Below, one piece after another: positions 10,049-23,070 of a stretch of 64,000 nt of DNA. Numbering within the stretch: position 1 is the stretch's first letter; every line of letters begins with the position of its first letter. Location: contig CM060506.1 of assembly GCA_030544225.1 (NCBI GenBank), positions 868,001-932,000 on the forward strand. The letters run 5' to 3'. The DNA comes from Skeletonema marinoi (taxonomy: Eukaryota; Bacillariophyta; Thalassiosirophyceae; Thalassiosirales; Thalassiosiraceae). The notes beneath the pieces were generated by a model that saw nothing but the letters and a program-made list of their open reading frames with translations, ran no database searches and was not told where the DNA came from. Both the position numbers and the translations under genes were made by a program.

Positions 10049-13010
10049 TTACCCGCTGATTGATTCCTCACTGATAGCGTCCCACTCAGGAAAGAGACCA
10101 TTTCTGTAGATGAACGAGCGTTCATCATCAGAAAGTTCGTCAAAACTGCTGTAACCAAGTGAGATCAGGAACTGCTGGATTGTGAAGTCACAGAAGTGCT
10201 TGTCCAAGTGGTTGTTATAAACAATGCGTGCAAATCCATACTTGAAGGTGTCTTCGATATCAGCCTTGAACATGTCTTTGAGCTCGCCTTCGTCTTTGTA
10301 AGGGTTGCCCTTCTCGGTACCTTTCTTGTAATTGCCAGCGAGGAAATTGTTGACCATGCCAGAAGCGTTTTCTTCAAGATTGTTGAAAAGGTAAGACGCA
10401 AGAACGCTGCCATCATCGCACATGGAACGAAATGTGGACTCGAATTTCTTAGAAAGAACTTCTAGAGGGAAGCCAGACGGGTTACTCCTGAACTCACAAC
10501 TGGGCTTACTAACAGGATATGGCAAAGAACCGTTGGTACTTCGGCCCCTACGTTGCAACTTATTCTCTCCGTGATGAGTTCCGCGAATAAATTTGTCATC
10601 CCATGTCGAATAACACAAAGCTGGATTGGAGTCAGCAGCGTTGGACCCCTGCACTTTAAACCAGAGCGCAAACGAAGGGTTAAGCGAGTCGGCCTTGAAA
10701 TACCACAATGCATTGCCCATGTTACTAAGGATGCCAATGTGGACCTTCTCGCCTGTTCGACGATCAGTAATACCAGACGTCAATTCAAACACCACTCTGC
10801 TGCGAGAGTTGATTTGTTTCTTCTTCAGTGACTCCACGACTATAGGAGAAGAACCCCAACCACCGATTTTGTCATTGACATTGACAGTCCTGCTGCCGGG
10901 CTTAGAAGGCAAAAGTGTATCAGCATTGTCGATCTTACTTGAATCAGCTTTCAAATAAGGATTGACCCTGATCTTACTGGGAGGCAATACAATGTCGGCC
11001 TCGTCCTCGTGGTGTTGACGCTTCTGAGGAGTTACGAACAGTCCACTTCCTTGACTACTGACGTGATCAGCCGCTACAACCTTCGGAACACCAATCCCAT
11101 CATAACCCCGGCTGCTCAATGGCCCAGCAATGCCGTCATGCTTGATAGTCGAAGATCTGCGATTGAGACCACTCGACTTAGATGTACTTTCCTCGTCTAA
11201 ATCCGAATCAATCAGATCTGTGACTGACTTAACTGGAAAGTAACCAGTAATTTTGAGCGACTCGAAATTGACAGCGGCGCGGAACATCAAAGGTTCAACT
11301 TCGCTACGCTGAACTGCAGTCTGGTCGATGAATGCATCATCATCCGACTCCAATTCACTTTCCCCAGTAGGGAAGAACTCTGAGCCACCTTCGAAGCGAT
11401 AATCACTGTAACGTGACGGGCTAATGTTCAATAACCGAACTGTGGAATCACCAATAGACGGTGGCGATAAAACCAACAATGTACGATTGAAGAGCTTCGA
11501 TAAAGCACAGAGTACGAAGATATTCCACCTGACTGTTCTCTCGCTAGACACTTTGCCGCCCAAATAAGAGGCCAACAAGTCAGACATTGCCAGTTTCTGA
11601 GACAAAGTCAGGGGAACGCCACTTGCGGTAGTACGAGACTTCATCTGCTTGCGAAGGTACTTAATAATTCTTTTCAAAGAGTCAAAATCAGACGAGCCCG
11701 CCTCAGCGAATAAAGTGACTAAGGTCTCCAACACACCGATAGAATGGTTGTCAGTTAATTCCATCAGGTTGTTGTCGTAATAAAACTCACGACAACGACG
11801 CTTGTAAGTACTTTCAAACGCAGCTTCGGTAGGAATCTCAGCTGGAGTGTAGTCATAAAGAATATCAGAACTGTCACTGCTGTCAGACATAACACTAGAT
11901 TCATCATCAGACTCTTCGTGATCCGACTGCTTCGGCATTGCCTCAGAATAGACACTGTTGGCAAGCTTACCAACATTAGCTTTAGATGCAACATCCTGTT
12001 CATATGACCCACCATCGTCAATGTTGACGTCGTTTGCGTCACTGTCCTCGAGTACCTGAGAACGAGAACGTTGTACACGCCTACTCTTCCTACAACTGTG
12101 CAAACGTAAATCAGCACTCTTGACATCGTCATCGCTGCCAGAAGTGTCCTTGTAAGGATCATCGAGCCTGGCAAACTCGCTTGTGTTGCTAGTACCACCA
12201 TCATTAACTGATTTGATCGAAGAGGATAAGCCATCAACCAAGACAGATGAGTTAGCTTGATGATGATGGCGGGCCGAGGAAATTGACCTCATTTTTACTT
12301 GATTTGGCCCAGCTGGAGACAAGAAGTAACTATCAACACGGTTGCTACCATCTTTGCGAGGAACATCGTATCGACTCCATCCAGGTCCAATGAGATCGTC
12401 GCAAGCAACCAAAATGGGAGCAGTGTCGTAAACACTGTTTAAATGATGGAGACCCCAGTATTTTAATGGTTAGAAATGTGACAGTGACATGACAAAAAAA
12501 GTAACATAGAGAGCACAAGCGAACACACCTGATTTTACTAGCGACCGCAGGCACAACGCCGACCGAGCTACGGCGGCGAGGCGACACAGACACCAATGAA
12601 GCCGAAGAAGCCTTGCCATCAACAGCAGGAGACAAGCCCGCGAGATGCTCGGTTGAATTATCTTGACTCAAATGATTGTTGTCGTAACGAATAGCAAGAA
12701 TAGCATTGATTAAAGCAGCTTTCTTCGTCGGGAAGGGTGACTGGCTAAACCCGACTCCTTGCAAGATGAAAGCCAGGTCCTTTGCCGAGTAGGCGTTAAA
12801 GGCCGCTTTGCCAACTGCGTGAGCGGTTTTTGGTAGTTTGCTGCGACCGCCAAGCTTGTCAGCAGCGATCTGGGCCAAGAACGTATCCTCGACTGAACTC
12901 CACACAATACTTGTAACAGCTGGCGGAACGAACTTCGTTTTACGTTGGCCCTTGCCGGCCTTGCCGGCCTTGGCTGCGGAAACTGGCTGAGAACTACGAT
13001 CGACTAACAT
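10049..13010 (-). CDS. Unknown 955-aa protein (E cargo, copy 1)
   Basis: The gene has two exons, 13010-12529 and 12434-10049, joined by a 94-bp GT-AG intron that keeps frame (phase 2). The product is a 955-aa protein of unknown function. The N-terminus is basic and Lys/Ala-rich (KAGKAGKGQRKTK). Residues about 80-130 contain a possible small helical domain (NAYSAKDLAFILQGVGF, then KKAALINAILAIRY) that loosely resembles a SAP-like fold. The middle is acidic and serine-rich (DDESSVMSDSSDSSD). The C-terminal third is better structured (WYFKADSLNPSFALWFKVQG; DELSDDERSFIYRNGLFPEW). There is no confident family match. Element D is inserted three bases upstream of the ATG, so the native promoter has been displaced by 9.8 kb. 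Confidence 0.8.
12438..12466. repeat. E-type intron hairpin in the 955-aa gene (copy 1)
   Basis: TTTAAATGATGGAG / CCCCAGTATTTTAA, lying next to the acceptor of the 94-bp intron. Confidence 0.75.
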
Positions 13011-13012
13011 GA

Positions 13013-13524
13013 TCGGCCCTCGGGGCCCCGGTAAGATGCAGCAAAGCGGAGTCCGGGGAACCGGAGGTGCCTCCATTTCCATATACAGGGTTTGAGCCAA
13101 AACGAGCCAACTCGATTCTACAGGAAACCACGTAGGAATTAGTAACGAAGGATTTAGGAGATTTAAATCTTGAATGACACGTAGAGGCTCTGTAGACCAT
13201 ACCGGCGTAGGTTTTGTAGTGATTCCTACATAGAAAGCGAGAAGTACCTGGCTTAAACGCGCTTTTTATTTGGCTATATCCCTCATTTCGAGAAAGAGAT
13301 ACAGGAAACAGAGCAATTTAGCTGATCTGGTTGCTGGGTTGCTCCAAGGAAAGCACCTCATTCTGGGAGTTTTTGCTCATACACGTTCCAACTCAAATGC
13401 ATTTGGAACCGAAATGCATTTGAGTGCACCTAAATGCGTTCAGGTTTCATCTCTTTTCCTGTTGCCTTTGTTCCCCATTTTGAAATAAACCAGTTTCAGG
13501 TTTTTTCGCCTCTTCTCTCGTCTC
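13013..13524 (-). other. D 3' tail
   Basis: This is 512 bp downstream of the replicase stop. The last 350 bp or so are shared with B (for example GGTATGGTCTACAGAGCCTC) and more distantly with C. It ends in the CCGGGGCCCCGAGGGCCGA hairpin. A weak D-type hairpin lies at 13483-13506. Two frames stay open outward through the terminus into the neighbouring gene, including one in frame with the 955-aa ATG. Confidence 0.7.
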
Positions 13525-16500
13525 TCATGTATCATAGTAATTTGGCGGAAGCTGATAGTCCTTCTTGGCTTCCCTCCAAGCTTGGTTGGGGTTGGTTATG
13601 ATATCGATGATCCTTGCGGTGAGATCCTCTTTGCTGCGGATGAGACCACCTTCCAGAGCCCTGGCGACAGTTGTGTTCTTCAATTCGTCCATCCTCGCCT
13701 GGTCGTATTTTTCCCTGGTCTGCTCGGCCTTCTTCTCCAGGTGGGTCACCCACTTCTTTCTCTTCTGAAATGAATCGCACAGCTGATTGTTTTTCTTTCG
13801 TTTGCAGTTGTGAATTCTTTCCAGGGACACATTGCTGCCAATCCAGTATATGGAGCTGTCGGTGGGGTGTTTTACACCCTTCGATCCCAGCGTCTTGCCC
13901 CTGCTCGTCGAGACGTACATTGTTCCAAGGCACTTGCTGATTTCCCACAACACATCCGATGGATCAATGATCACTCTTTTCCACCTATCCCCCTCGTCGA
14001 ATCCGGCCTCCAGTCCCTGACAGCGATGTATGGTGATTGCGTATGCAAGTTGGAGCGGCATGAAAGTAACATTGCAGCATCCCTTGTTGCAAACGTGAGT
14101 GTAGGGTGGTATGGGTACATGCTGCCCATGTCGCAGGAAGCAAGCAAGGATGAGGTGATGCGAGGGATGTTAGTAAATGTAAGTTTGGCAAATAACAAGA
14201 AGCAAGTGTCAAAGCAGCGTGTATTTCGCTTACCGTCGGATTGTTCTTGTCCCAGACTTCCACATTGGCTGGAGGCTTGAAGGAGGGAAAGTCGACCACT
14301 ATGTACCTCGGGAGGCGTTCCTGCTTATTGCCATTTGGGCCCACTGACTTGTCGTACACAATGTCGACCACCTGACCGATTGCGCCGACGAATAGTCCAG
14401 AATTTGGGTGGATGTTGGCGGTTTCCAGGCAAACTTGAGCTCCCACGCAGACGTCGAGATCGTACAAAATTTTCTTCCCGTAAAAGTGGCTGGGATATGC
14501 CGGCGCATCGCTTGCCATGTTGTTCTCAAATCGGCACTTGAGCCTGGCGATTGGCACCTTCCGCGTCTCCTGCGTCTTTACCAGCATGTCTACGTTCTTT
14601 TTGTTCATGTCGTCCCTCTTTGCATAAGCCCATAGCGTTTTGGGGTCGTCTTCGATTTCGTTCATGAACGACTTTGGATAGTAGAAAGTGTGCAGGTTCA
14701 TCAATCTCTCGGCATCCTCCATTGTTTGGTCGCCTACCCTCATCCTGTTCATAAGGTTGCTATCTTCTTCGTCTGACGTTCGGAAGTTCTTTGTTAGCAT
14801 GAACACTTCCTCGGTCATCATCTCCGCCAGGATGCGATAGCCCTCGTACTCGCAGATTTGTTGGTTCTTGCTCCTTGCCGTTGCGGCTCTTGGTTTGTTG
14901 CTGCACGTGAACTTAGTGAAGCCGTCAATCACACCGTTCTTGTCGGTTGGTGGTAGCTGGTAGTCATCTCCAAAGAGGAGGACAACAGGCGCCCCACCCC
15001 ACCTCTCCTTGTAGTTGTGGCCGTTGTAGGCGCATTCTCTGACATGCTCTTCGGCTGCAAACGTCACCTGGGAGTTCAGCATGCTCCTCTCGTCAATCAT
15101 TAACACGAGAAGGTTGCTCAACTTTTTGCGGAGTTCGGCCTTCCTCTTTTCGTCGAGCGACTTCCATGGCACCTGCACGTTGATGGACAGCAGTGAGTGC
15201 AGGGTGCATCCTTTCACGTTGTACGCAGCACTGCCAGATGGCGCCGCAACTAAAACTGAGTTGTTGACTTCCGTGAGCTCCCTGATGATTGAAATGATTG
15301 TGTTTATGACGAGTGACTTCCCACACCCACCCATCCCTATGATAGTAGCTCGGAGTGGCTTGTACTCCTCATCGTTTGTGAGGAATTTGACGACTGTATC
15401 AATTGTTGCCAGGACAATCGCCAGCTGCTCATCGGATAAATCATCAATACTGTAGTTGCGCCCGTCGTACCTGGTGGGTATTGATAACTCGGCGAAGCCA
15501 TCTGCATTGTCTTTGGAGCATTGTTCTCGAAGTTCCGTGGTGTAGTCTTCTCCTCTGCATGCAATGTCCCGTACGCCTTTGTAAAATCTTTCCGACCAAT
15601 CATGCTCAAGCCCAATGTCCACTATCCGGTCATTAGTCAATACAGGCGGAGCTATACCATCTGTAAATTGACTTGCGGCACGCCAGGCCAGGTGCTGGTC
15701 GGCGTCGTCTTGGTCAAGCTCGTCGATGTCTACTTCACCCTGCAAAACCCCCTGTTTCGCCACCACCTCGATCCGCTTCTCCTGTGAATATCTCACCGCC
15801 CTCATGTACTCTGTCTGCACGCTTGTTGGCACTGTCCTGTTGTCAAGCATCTTCTTGAATGTTTCAATAGTCTTGTCCTTGTTTCTGGTGTTTAGAGGTT
15901 GATTAACGCTCCACGGCTTGTGCAATACTAGCATCCCCCTTGCATAGTCAAAGTCGATTGGATGTCGTGGCCTGCAGTTGAGCCCACGCGCAATTAGGAT
16001 CCTCTTCATTGGCCTGTCGCTGTCCTTATCTCTGAGGAAGTTCTCTTTGCACCATACCTGATAAAAGAACTGCTCCAGAGAAAGAGCAATGTATACCTCG
16101 GGCCGGTTAGCGTAGGTGTACACGAGATCCCTTGGTCTTGGATCTGACGACTTCCTAAGCTTTAGACAGCTTTGCAACGACACGTAGTTGATTACTTCGG
16201 AGCACAATGTAAGACTTTGGCGATCTACTTCGTGGACTGCCTCTTGGATACTGATGAGTCTCTTGCTTGTCATCCAATTCAAAGACATCTTCACCAGAGT
16301 GGACACTCCGCTGATATCCGCCGAGCTTGCACTGTTTGGTGTTGATAGAACAAAAATGCATGTTAGTATATAGTCACTCTCAATCCAGTGAATAAACCAG
16401 AATCTGTTTTATTTTCTCACCTCTGTATAATGTTTTGCATTGCTTCCTTCTCCTTCTTCGAGGTGTGGTTTTTCTTACTCGCATACGCCACAACATACTT

Positions 16501-19500
16501 GCAGACATTTTCGATCTCGCTGACATCAGGCTTGTTGGGATGCGAGCGGTAAAGAAGCAATTGAATATCGACGTTCCCTCTCCAGCTCTGTAGCATCAGC
16601 TGACTGTGTTGGACGGCCTTGCGGGATTTCGTCCTTCTCATCTGAAAGTGTTCCACTCCTCTTTTGTTCATAACAATGAGCGACGTTTCGATGCGGCGCT
16701 TGCCGGCGGTGTCACACTTGCCGTATTCACTTTCCTTGCCGTAATCGAACCTGCATTCCCTCGGCTTGCACTTGCCATCGTCCCCAAGGCAGTAATTGTT
16801 GCATTGATGCACCATGCATTCCTGGCATAACATTCGCACGTCCTCTTTTCGGTTGTAGCACTCGCTGAATCGATGCTTCAGAGGTGAGATGGAATCTGAG
16901 CTCGTGTCCGTCACGTGAGTTTCGTCCACTTCAACGTCAGCCGTCATGTCGAGGACACTTGTTGCGTATGTTTCCATGACCTTTGCCTTCTCATCCTCCG
17001 TCTTCGCTTTGTAGAAGTCATTCAGGTACGACTTGTCCTTCCCAATTCCAAGCAAATGCAGATGAATCTGGCCTCGCCCTGGTGCGAATTCGACTCTCGC
17101 CCAGTAATGTTCGATTCCCATCGCATTCTTCACAACTGTATCCAAGAACACTCTAGATCTCTTCATGAAGAAATCATTGACATAAAGAGTGAACCTCCTT
17201 GCCGACTTGCACATAGCAGCGAAGTCATTCTCCTCCAGCAAACGCACCTGGTCGCGGTCTCCCCTCTGCCTCTCCAACTTTATCATCAGTCTGCGGAGGT
17301 CTGGCCACCAGTTTTCAGCGCAGCTCAAGGTCGCGAAGTGCGTCGGCGGTCCATTGCCGCGTGAGATGTGGAAGTCTATCCAAGCTTCCAACTCCTCGGT
17401 CTTTCCCCTCCAGAAGCTGTCGCTGCCCCTAATGCCCTTCGCAAGGTAACGCAGCTTGTTGATGTAGCTAAAATCGCCCTGTCTTATCTGTTCCTGCAGC
17501 TCTTCCACAGTAGGCGGATTCCGTCCGAGGAAGTTTTTGTCCTTGAAGAAGAAATTGCCTTGGGTGTTGTTTAAGTGACGCTGAAGCATGTTGAAGACAT
17601 AAAGTACAAAGAGCTGGTCTTGCAAAAATCTACCGTCGTGAAATCGTAGCAGGTGCTTCGCCCACTCGTAAATGTCTTTCACCTTGCCACGAATGGGATC
17701 GTAAACATCTCCGATCCCACCAGGAAATAGCCAGGGATATGCATTTACGAAGACTTGCTCGGTCGAGTCATACTCACTGTTTAAAGCAGCAAGGATGCAG
17801 TGAGTGTCAATATTCATGGGAACAAAAAGGTATACATAGCAGTATCAGTACTTACTTAAGCGGCTTCGTGTGGTCGATGGGTGGGAACTTGAGCATTTTG
17901 TTTGATTGATTGGAGTCCTTCGCAATTTTCTGAAAGCCCTTGATGATTTCGCTTTGTTCCTCATTGGGCTTATCATCCTTGTAATTTGGATGGACAGTCT
18001 CGATGTCCACAACATCCTCCCCCCTAGAATTGGCACACTGGTTAGCCGATACTGCCTCCTCCGCATCAGCCACCGCATCCCTCTTGCTGGGCCTCATGCT
18101 CATTGTGTATTTCTTCGCAACGTTGAAGACAGATTCATCCTCGATCCAGTCTAGGTTCGATTCGGTTATTGTTATGTCATGGTAGCCACGGTGATGCTTC
18201 TTTAACCACCGCAGCGCTGTAAGGACCTTGTTCTTATTCACCCTGAAATGCTGAGAATGGGACACTCCTGTCACACGGTTACTGACCTGTCGAATGAAGA
18301 TGACCATGTTAGATTCTTTTTGGGGAAGATCCGTACACATCTCGTCGATGTTTTGTGGAAAGGCTACGCAGTGCCCGAAAATGCCATACGTGCCATTCTT
18401 GATGTGGTGAGACGGGATGAGTGGCGAGCACCTTCTAATCAGCAACTTCTCAGCCATTGTCAGGCTTTTGAGTTCATTGGGAATGTCGTATCTCGGGACG
18501 GGATTCCCTTCTTCGTCAAGTCTGAGATCCCCGTCAGCTCGACGCTCAAACCAAATAGGCTGGAGGTTCATCTTCAGATAGTACTCAGTTTCGCTGCACT
18601 TGTTCGTCCGGCACGTGTCACACGTGACGTTACCTATCTCTCCCTCGGCATCCATTGACCAGGCCTCCTTCTTGGAGAAGACGAGCTTGTTCTCCAGGCA
18701 AACCTTACAGGTTTCAAGTTGCAACGTTCTCATCTTGTATTCGAACTTGAAGATTTCCTCGATGTTCCTCCTTTGTCGCTTTGTCTCACGTGAACGCCCC
18801 ATTACACCATGCCTCGGATTGTCCATGAACTTCACGTCGGCGTTGATTGTTAGCCTAACGTTATTTGCGTCCTTTCGACGATCTATGAACTGCCTCAGTG
18901 CCTTCTCCTGTAACTTGAACTCCCTCCTGTTTTTCGGTGCATCAAAGAGATTCTTCTCGTAGAACTTGTCCACGATGCCGTAACTGAGAGAGTCGAGGTA
19001 CAGCGAGTTAACCACCTCCTTCGCCTCGTTGTACTCTTTGCCGGGATCAGCCCACCAGATGTATTTCTCCGTCATACGCCGCCTGTCAAGGTCGGCTTCT
19101 TTGTTCTTCGTCCTTCTTCTTTTGTTACCGACACTATTGTTCGTCTCGCCACAAGATGTCCTCTGCCGTTTTTGTCTCTCAGACCTTGCGGTAAACATTG
19201 GAGTTTGGCCCTCTCCCTCACCACTTACGCTCATGTCATCTCCACCGCAATCGTCTGCATCATCCTCACTTCGATGTTCTCGTGCCTCACAACTGGTTCG
19301 ATGGGCTTCTGACATTGCTGGTGCTTCATCGTGTCCATCCTCCTCGTCATCGCTATCTTCGTCTGCGTCCTCGTAGGGGGGGATGACGAACACTTTGCTG
19401 AGGCTCTTCCACAGTGGGTTCGGATTGACCAGACGCCGGTCGTGATCCTCCCGCATGATTTCGACCCGCCTTATTTGATGCACAGTTCTATACAGCCACG

Positions 19501-21562
19501 TCCCATCTGATACTTGGATAATTTTATCGGACGAAAGAGCCCCAATGGATATCACTACGCCTTTGCTCGGCATGGGCTTCTTTGAGTCTCGGTATTCAAT
19601 TACATCTCCAAGCTGGACGTACGCATTAAGGCTGTTGTTGGTAGACGTAGGTTCCACATCGAAGCCTGTCGAATGATCGAAGTCAAGTCCAGATCGAAAC
19701 TCTTCGATGTCGTCTGAAGGAAGAGCACAGAGTACAAGTGCAGGTACGCAAATAAATGGTTGAGGACGAGTTGTGATGGAAGATTTGCACTCCTCTGGAT
19801 GAAAAAAAACGAAGTTAGGTTTTATTTTGAACTCACCTGTCGTATCCGCTATCAAAAGATGGTCGTTGTCCTCATCATCAAGTCCGCCTAAATCATCAGC
19901 GCCATCGTCATCGCGCCAAGACAAATCTGAGTCTTCATTTGATGCGGTGTCAGGGCGATCGGGATAGGATGATACTATGACGACTTCGTCTTCCTCTTCG
20001 CTGTCCGACTCTAACTCTAATGGATCAAGGCTAGCCGACTGTGTCATCACCCTGCGATGTTGATATACGTTCGTAAGACATCCATACATGGTGAACAGTT
20101 CTGCTCTCATCCGATTAATATCGGCTTTATCGTAGTGGAATAGCTCATTATTGTCAATATACGTCTGAAGCCTGTTGTTTATGTCGGTCATGCGTACTTT
20201 CGTGTCTACTCTTTGGACCAAGTTGAAGGCGTTCCTGAGAAGGAAGACACCGCAATCGTAGTTGTTATCCTGCTTCGGCACTAAGTAAAACAGAGGATTT
20301 TTGTTAGTGACGGTGTGACTAAAGCCATACGGGTAAAATCATACAAAGCGTTATTCAAATGACATCATCTCTTTCAACTTCAACTTACCGATTGGACAAT
20401 GAAGGTGGAATGTTCTGTGAGTGAATGGCTTAGCTTCTTTATCAAGAGAGTCATTAAAATGTCTGCCCCATTCTACGTTGAGTACTCCACGAATTGCCCA
20501 GCCAAGTTGATGACGATCATGCATTGTTGAACTGCCCAGAGAGTCCAAATGAATCATACACGTCACACCTTGTGAGTAGTTTGGTTCTCCGTAGCGCTTC
20601 GATGTTTGCTTGATCAGTTTAGGTGAGATGACAGCAATTAGACTCCAATGATACCCGGCGTGGATTGGGAAGAGAAGCAACTTTTTTTCAAATATATTCA
20701 CTTTCTTCAACCAACGTTGGAGCGACTTGTTGTACCCATTCGCCATCACGGCTGATATGAAGTAGCTAGAAAAGACATAAACATCGGAATTCGTGTCGTT
20801 GCGGGACCTTGGCGTTGTCAACCACTTCAACCAAGTATTGATGATGACGTCATTCAGAAGCTGGTGCGGTTTGAGAGTGGCCACGTCATTACCATTCACG
20901 ACCAATTTTGTACCGATTATATCTCGGAGCGAGTTCTCGAAAAAGTGTCGCGATGAGGTGCTGCCGCTGCTCACATTGAGTCTTTTCAGTTGCACCTTCA
21001 GCTCGTTCGAGCATTCGTCGGCTGATAATAGGCTTTGATCTGTCGACCTAAATGGTAGATGAAAAGATGTTGCGTCCCCACTCACATAAAAAGTTACTAT
21101 CTTCGTTTGTAATGCCGCCGGCTGAGGAGGAGGAGTCGCTTCAACGTTTGCTGCGGTTGCTTTGATAATTGCATTGACGAAATCTACAAATCTTGATGCT
21201 TTCACATCACTGTGCTTTTGAATAGCAAGTATGTTGGCCAGTGTCACCACGACTACAGTGTTATCACTCTTCTTCGATTCAAACTCAAGCCTCACTTCGG
21301 GCTTTCCTGTTTCCAGCTCCTTCGCTCCCGATCTTGACTTGCTCTTGATGATTGACTTTTTTATCCCAACATCACGTAACTGTTTTACCCGCAGAACAGA
21401 TTGAAGCCAGGTCGTGACGTAATAAATTACATGCTCGACTGATATTGATACGCCGCTAGATTGTTTTGGTACAGGTGATTGATTCAAACTCGGATGTCGA
21501 CTTTGCTTTGCTTACTCTGGCGTGACTACTGCCTGTTTGATGTTGATTGAAGAGTCACTCAT
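13525..21562 (-). CDS. D replicase: C48 protease - Rep - PIF1 helicase, 2475 aa
   Basis: Seven exons are predicted: 21562-21516, 21455-20389, 20280-19837, 19713-17856, 17776-16421, 16331-14234 and 14082-13525. All introns are GT-AG, 61-151 bp. The summed coding length divides by three and gives about 2475 aa. In order it shows a Ulp1/C48 protease (His in GYHWSLIAV, Asp in HLDSLG, Cys in NNYDCGVFL), a CxxC-rich linker (CKVCLENK, CDTCRTNKC), a DUF6570-like block (RRCSPLIPSHHIKNGTYGIF), an HUH Rep (GQIHLHLLG; two Tyr in CKYVVAYASK), and a PIF1-like helicase (GMGGCGKS, MIDERSMLNSQ, GDDYQLPP, and the final TIHRCQGLE). Rep nicks and joins single strands; the helicase unwinds. The protease may process the polyprotein, which is inference. 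The first exon is the least certain. Confidence 0.88.
16391..16413. repeat. D-type intron hairpin (Rep/PIF1 intron)
   Basis: AATAAACCAG...CTGTTTTATT in the 89-bp intron that is positionally equivalent to the E intron carrying the hairpin at 1248-1274. Confidence 0.7.
19803..19828. repeat. D-type intron hairpin (protease/linker intron)
   Basis: AAAAAACGAAGTTAGGTTTTATT in the 123-bp intron 19714-19836, equivalent to the E intron with the hairpin at 6735-6767. Confidence 0.7.
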
Positions 21563-22774
21563 ACCGACTGACGCTTTGCCGACTACCAATGTTGTGTTGC
21601 TGTTGCTGTAATAACTGTGTTCCTTGTATGCTGTGTGACAAAAGCTGTGGAACAATAAAAAAGATAGTTAGCAATTTAGTTTATTTTGTTCTCATTTTGA
21701 TTGAAGGTGTTCGTTCTCTGACAGTATTGTTGTGTCCTTGTCCGCACATCTAATTTGTCGATCGATTTGCGCCAACCCGTGACTGGTATAAAAACCTAAC
21801 TTCGGTTTATTTTTGCACCAACCCGCAGATGAAGATTCAATTATTTGTTCATTGAGAGTCAGAGTAAGGAGCCGATTTTCTTCTGACTGAGAATTTCCTC
21901 CGTTGCCGAACCCGCCAAGTTTGTTGTAAAAGACCAAATCCAAGAGACATCTGCTATATATTTGCTGTAGTCACCGCATGATGTTGCAATTATGGATGTG
22001 ATTGTGCTGTCATTGTTTGTTGACTCCGGATATTAATACGACGCCACGCTGCATCGAAGACCCCACAACGTTCGATGGCGGCAACTCGTCGTGGCCCGTC
22101 CTTGATTTGGTTACCGCTGGTGTGAATTGTGGCTGATACATAAGATGGTTGGTCATCGTCACAAGATCTTTCCTCGACGCCATAGATACTGAGCCGTTAT
22201 CGCCTTCAAATAACTCGAACCTTCGGATCGTTGCCTATCACTGGACTTACCTCTGAATATAGCGGCTGTAGACGTGATAACCGGTCCGTAACGCTGTGTA
22301 GTTAGTGGGCGGGTTGCACCGTCATTGTTATGGCACCATCATTGTTATGTTGTGTTGTGTTGCGTTTTGTGTTTGTTGGTGGTGGCTGGCGGAAAAATCC
22401 CGATTTCGCGGAAAAATCGCGCCAGTTTTGGCGGTCTCAACTTCAAGTTCCAGATTTTTTCCAGGAATCAAGGCGCGCGCGCTGCACGTCACGTAAAGTT
22501 CCAGAATATGTTGGGAAGCAAAGTAAAGGGGGCGGGGGGTGAGCGCCCATATCGCTGCGACCAAACTTCTTCAAGATGCACATCTGAAGTAAGGTAGGAA
22601 AAAGGAAGAGAGAAAACAGAGTGGGTATTAGCATTGCAGAGCAACTTTACAGTCGGATACCCTGTAAGAAAACAATTCCCAGAGACATAATGGGAGAGGC
22701 CCCGAGGGCCCGCAATACAGCACAGAACACTCTCACCACTTGGCATGCTGACAGGCTGTACGGCGCCATGGTGA
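21563..22774 (-). other. D 5' leader and terminus
   Basis: This stretch of 1.2 kb holds no convincing gene. It has a D-type hairpin at 21788-21814, a GC-alternating tract near 22471, the 5' motif TAAAGTTGCTCTGCAATGC (read on minus) near 22634-22655 and the GGCCCTCGGGGCC motif near 22698-22710. It probably holds the promoter and a leader intron for the replicase. Confidence 0.6.
21788..21814. repeat. D-type hairpin in the 5' leader
   Basis: AAAAACCTAAC / TTCGGTTTATTTTT upstream of the replicase ATG; possibly within a leader intron. Confidence 0.6.
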
Positions 22775-23070
22775 TAAGGATGACGGAGTGATTGAGATAA
22801 GGTAACAGATAATGAACTGGCAAAGCTAACACAGTCAATTAGCAGAAGAAATAGAAAGCTTGAACGGTGTGCATTTATTTGAAGTACTGATTCCACCGCA
22901 AGATGTGCTAAGTAGCAGTCCACTGGAAAGATACGAAATCTGATTGTAGGCAAAAATGAGTAAGATACAGACTTCAATGAAGGTGGCCTGATAACCAATT
23001 GGTAAAACAAGCCAACAAAACAAAACGTACCACAAATTTTACCACATCGACAAAGCAACCAAGATATACC
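22775..23070. promoter_or_regulatory. Upstream region of the 1185-aa gene, E copy 1
   Basis: About 300 bp lie between the D insertion point and the ATG at 23071. In E copy 2 the same stretch is the divergent promoter shared with the 955-aa gene (57433-57730). Here D now separates the two genes. No other feature is seen. Confidence 0.45.

Larger units (their letters stand above)
13013..22774 (-). mobile_element. Autonomous Helitron-like element D, complete
   Basis: The 9762-bp element has its 5' end TCACCATGGCGCC at 22774 and its 3' end CCGAGGGCCGA at 13013, both read on the minus strand. E copy 2 holds the empty site (around 57728): the flanks join exactly between A and T with no duplication. 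The GGCCCTCGGGGCC motif sits 65-77 bases inside the 5' end, and its inverted copy ends two bases before the 3' terminus. It carries one apparently intact seven-exon replicase gene, about 1.2 kb of 5' leader and about 0.5 kb of 3' tail. It is the only full-length autonomous element wholly inside the window and is the likely helper for B. Confidence 0.92.

Noticed and set aside
13671-14280. Plus-strand open frames opposite the D helicase
   Set aside because: They are shadow frames of the conserved minus-strand helicase exons.
13013-22774. CRISPR-like or bacterial origin for the repeats
   Set aside because: Introns, polyadenylation-like signals and eukaryotic transposon proteins rule out a prokaryotic locus; the tandem arrays lack spacer structure.
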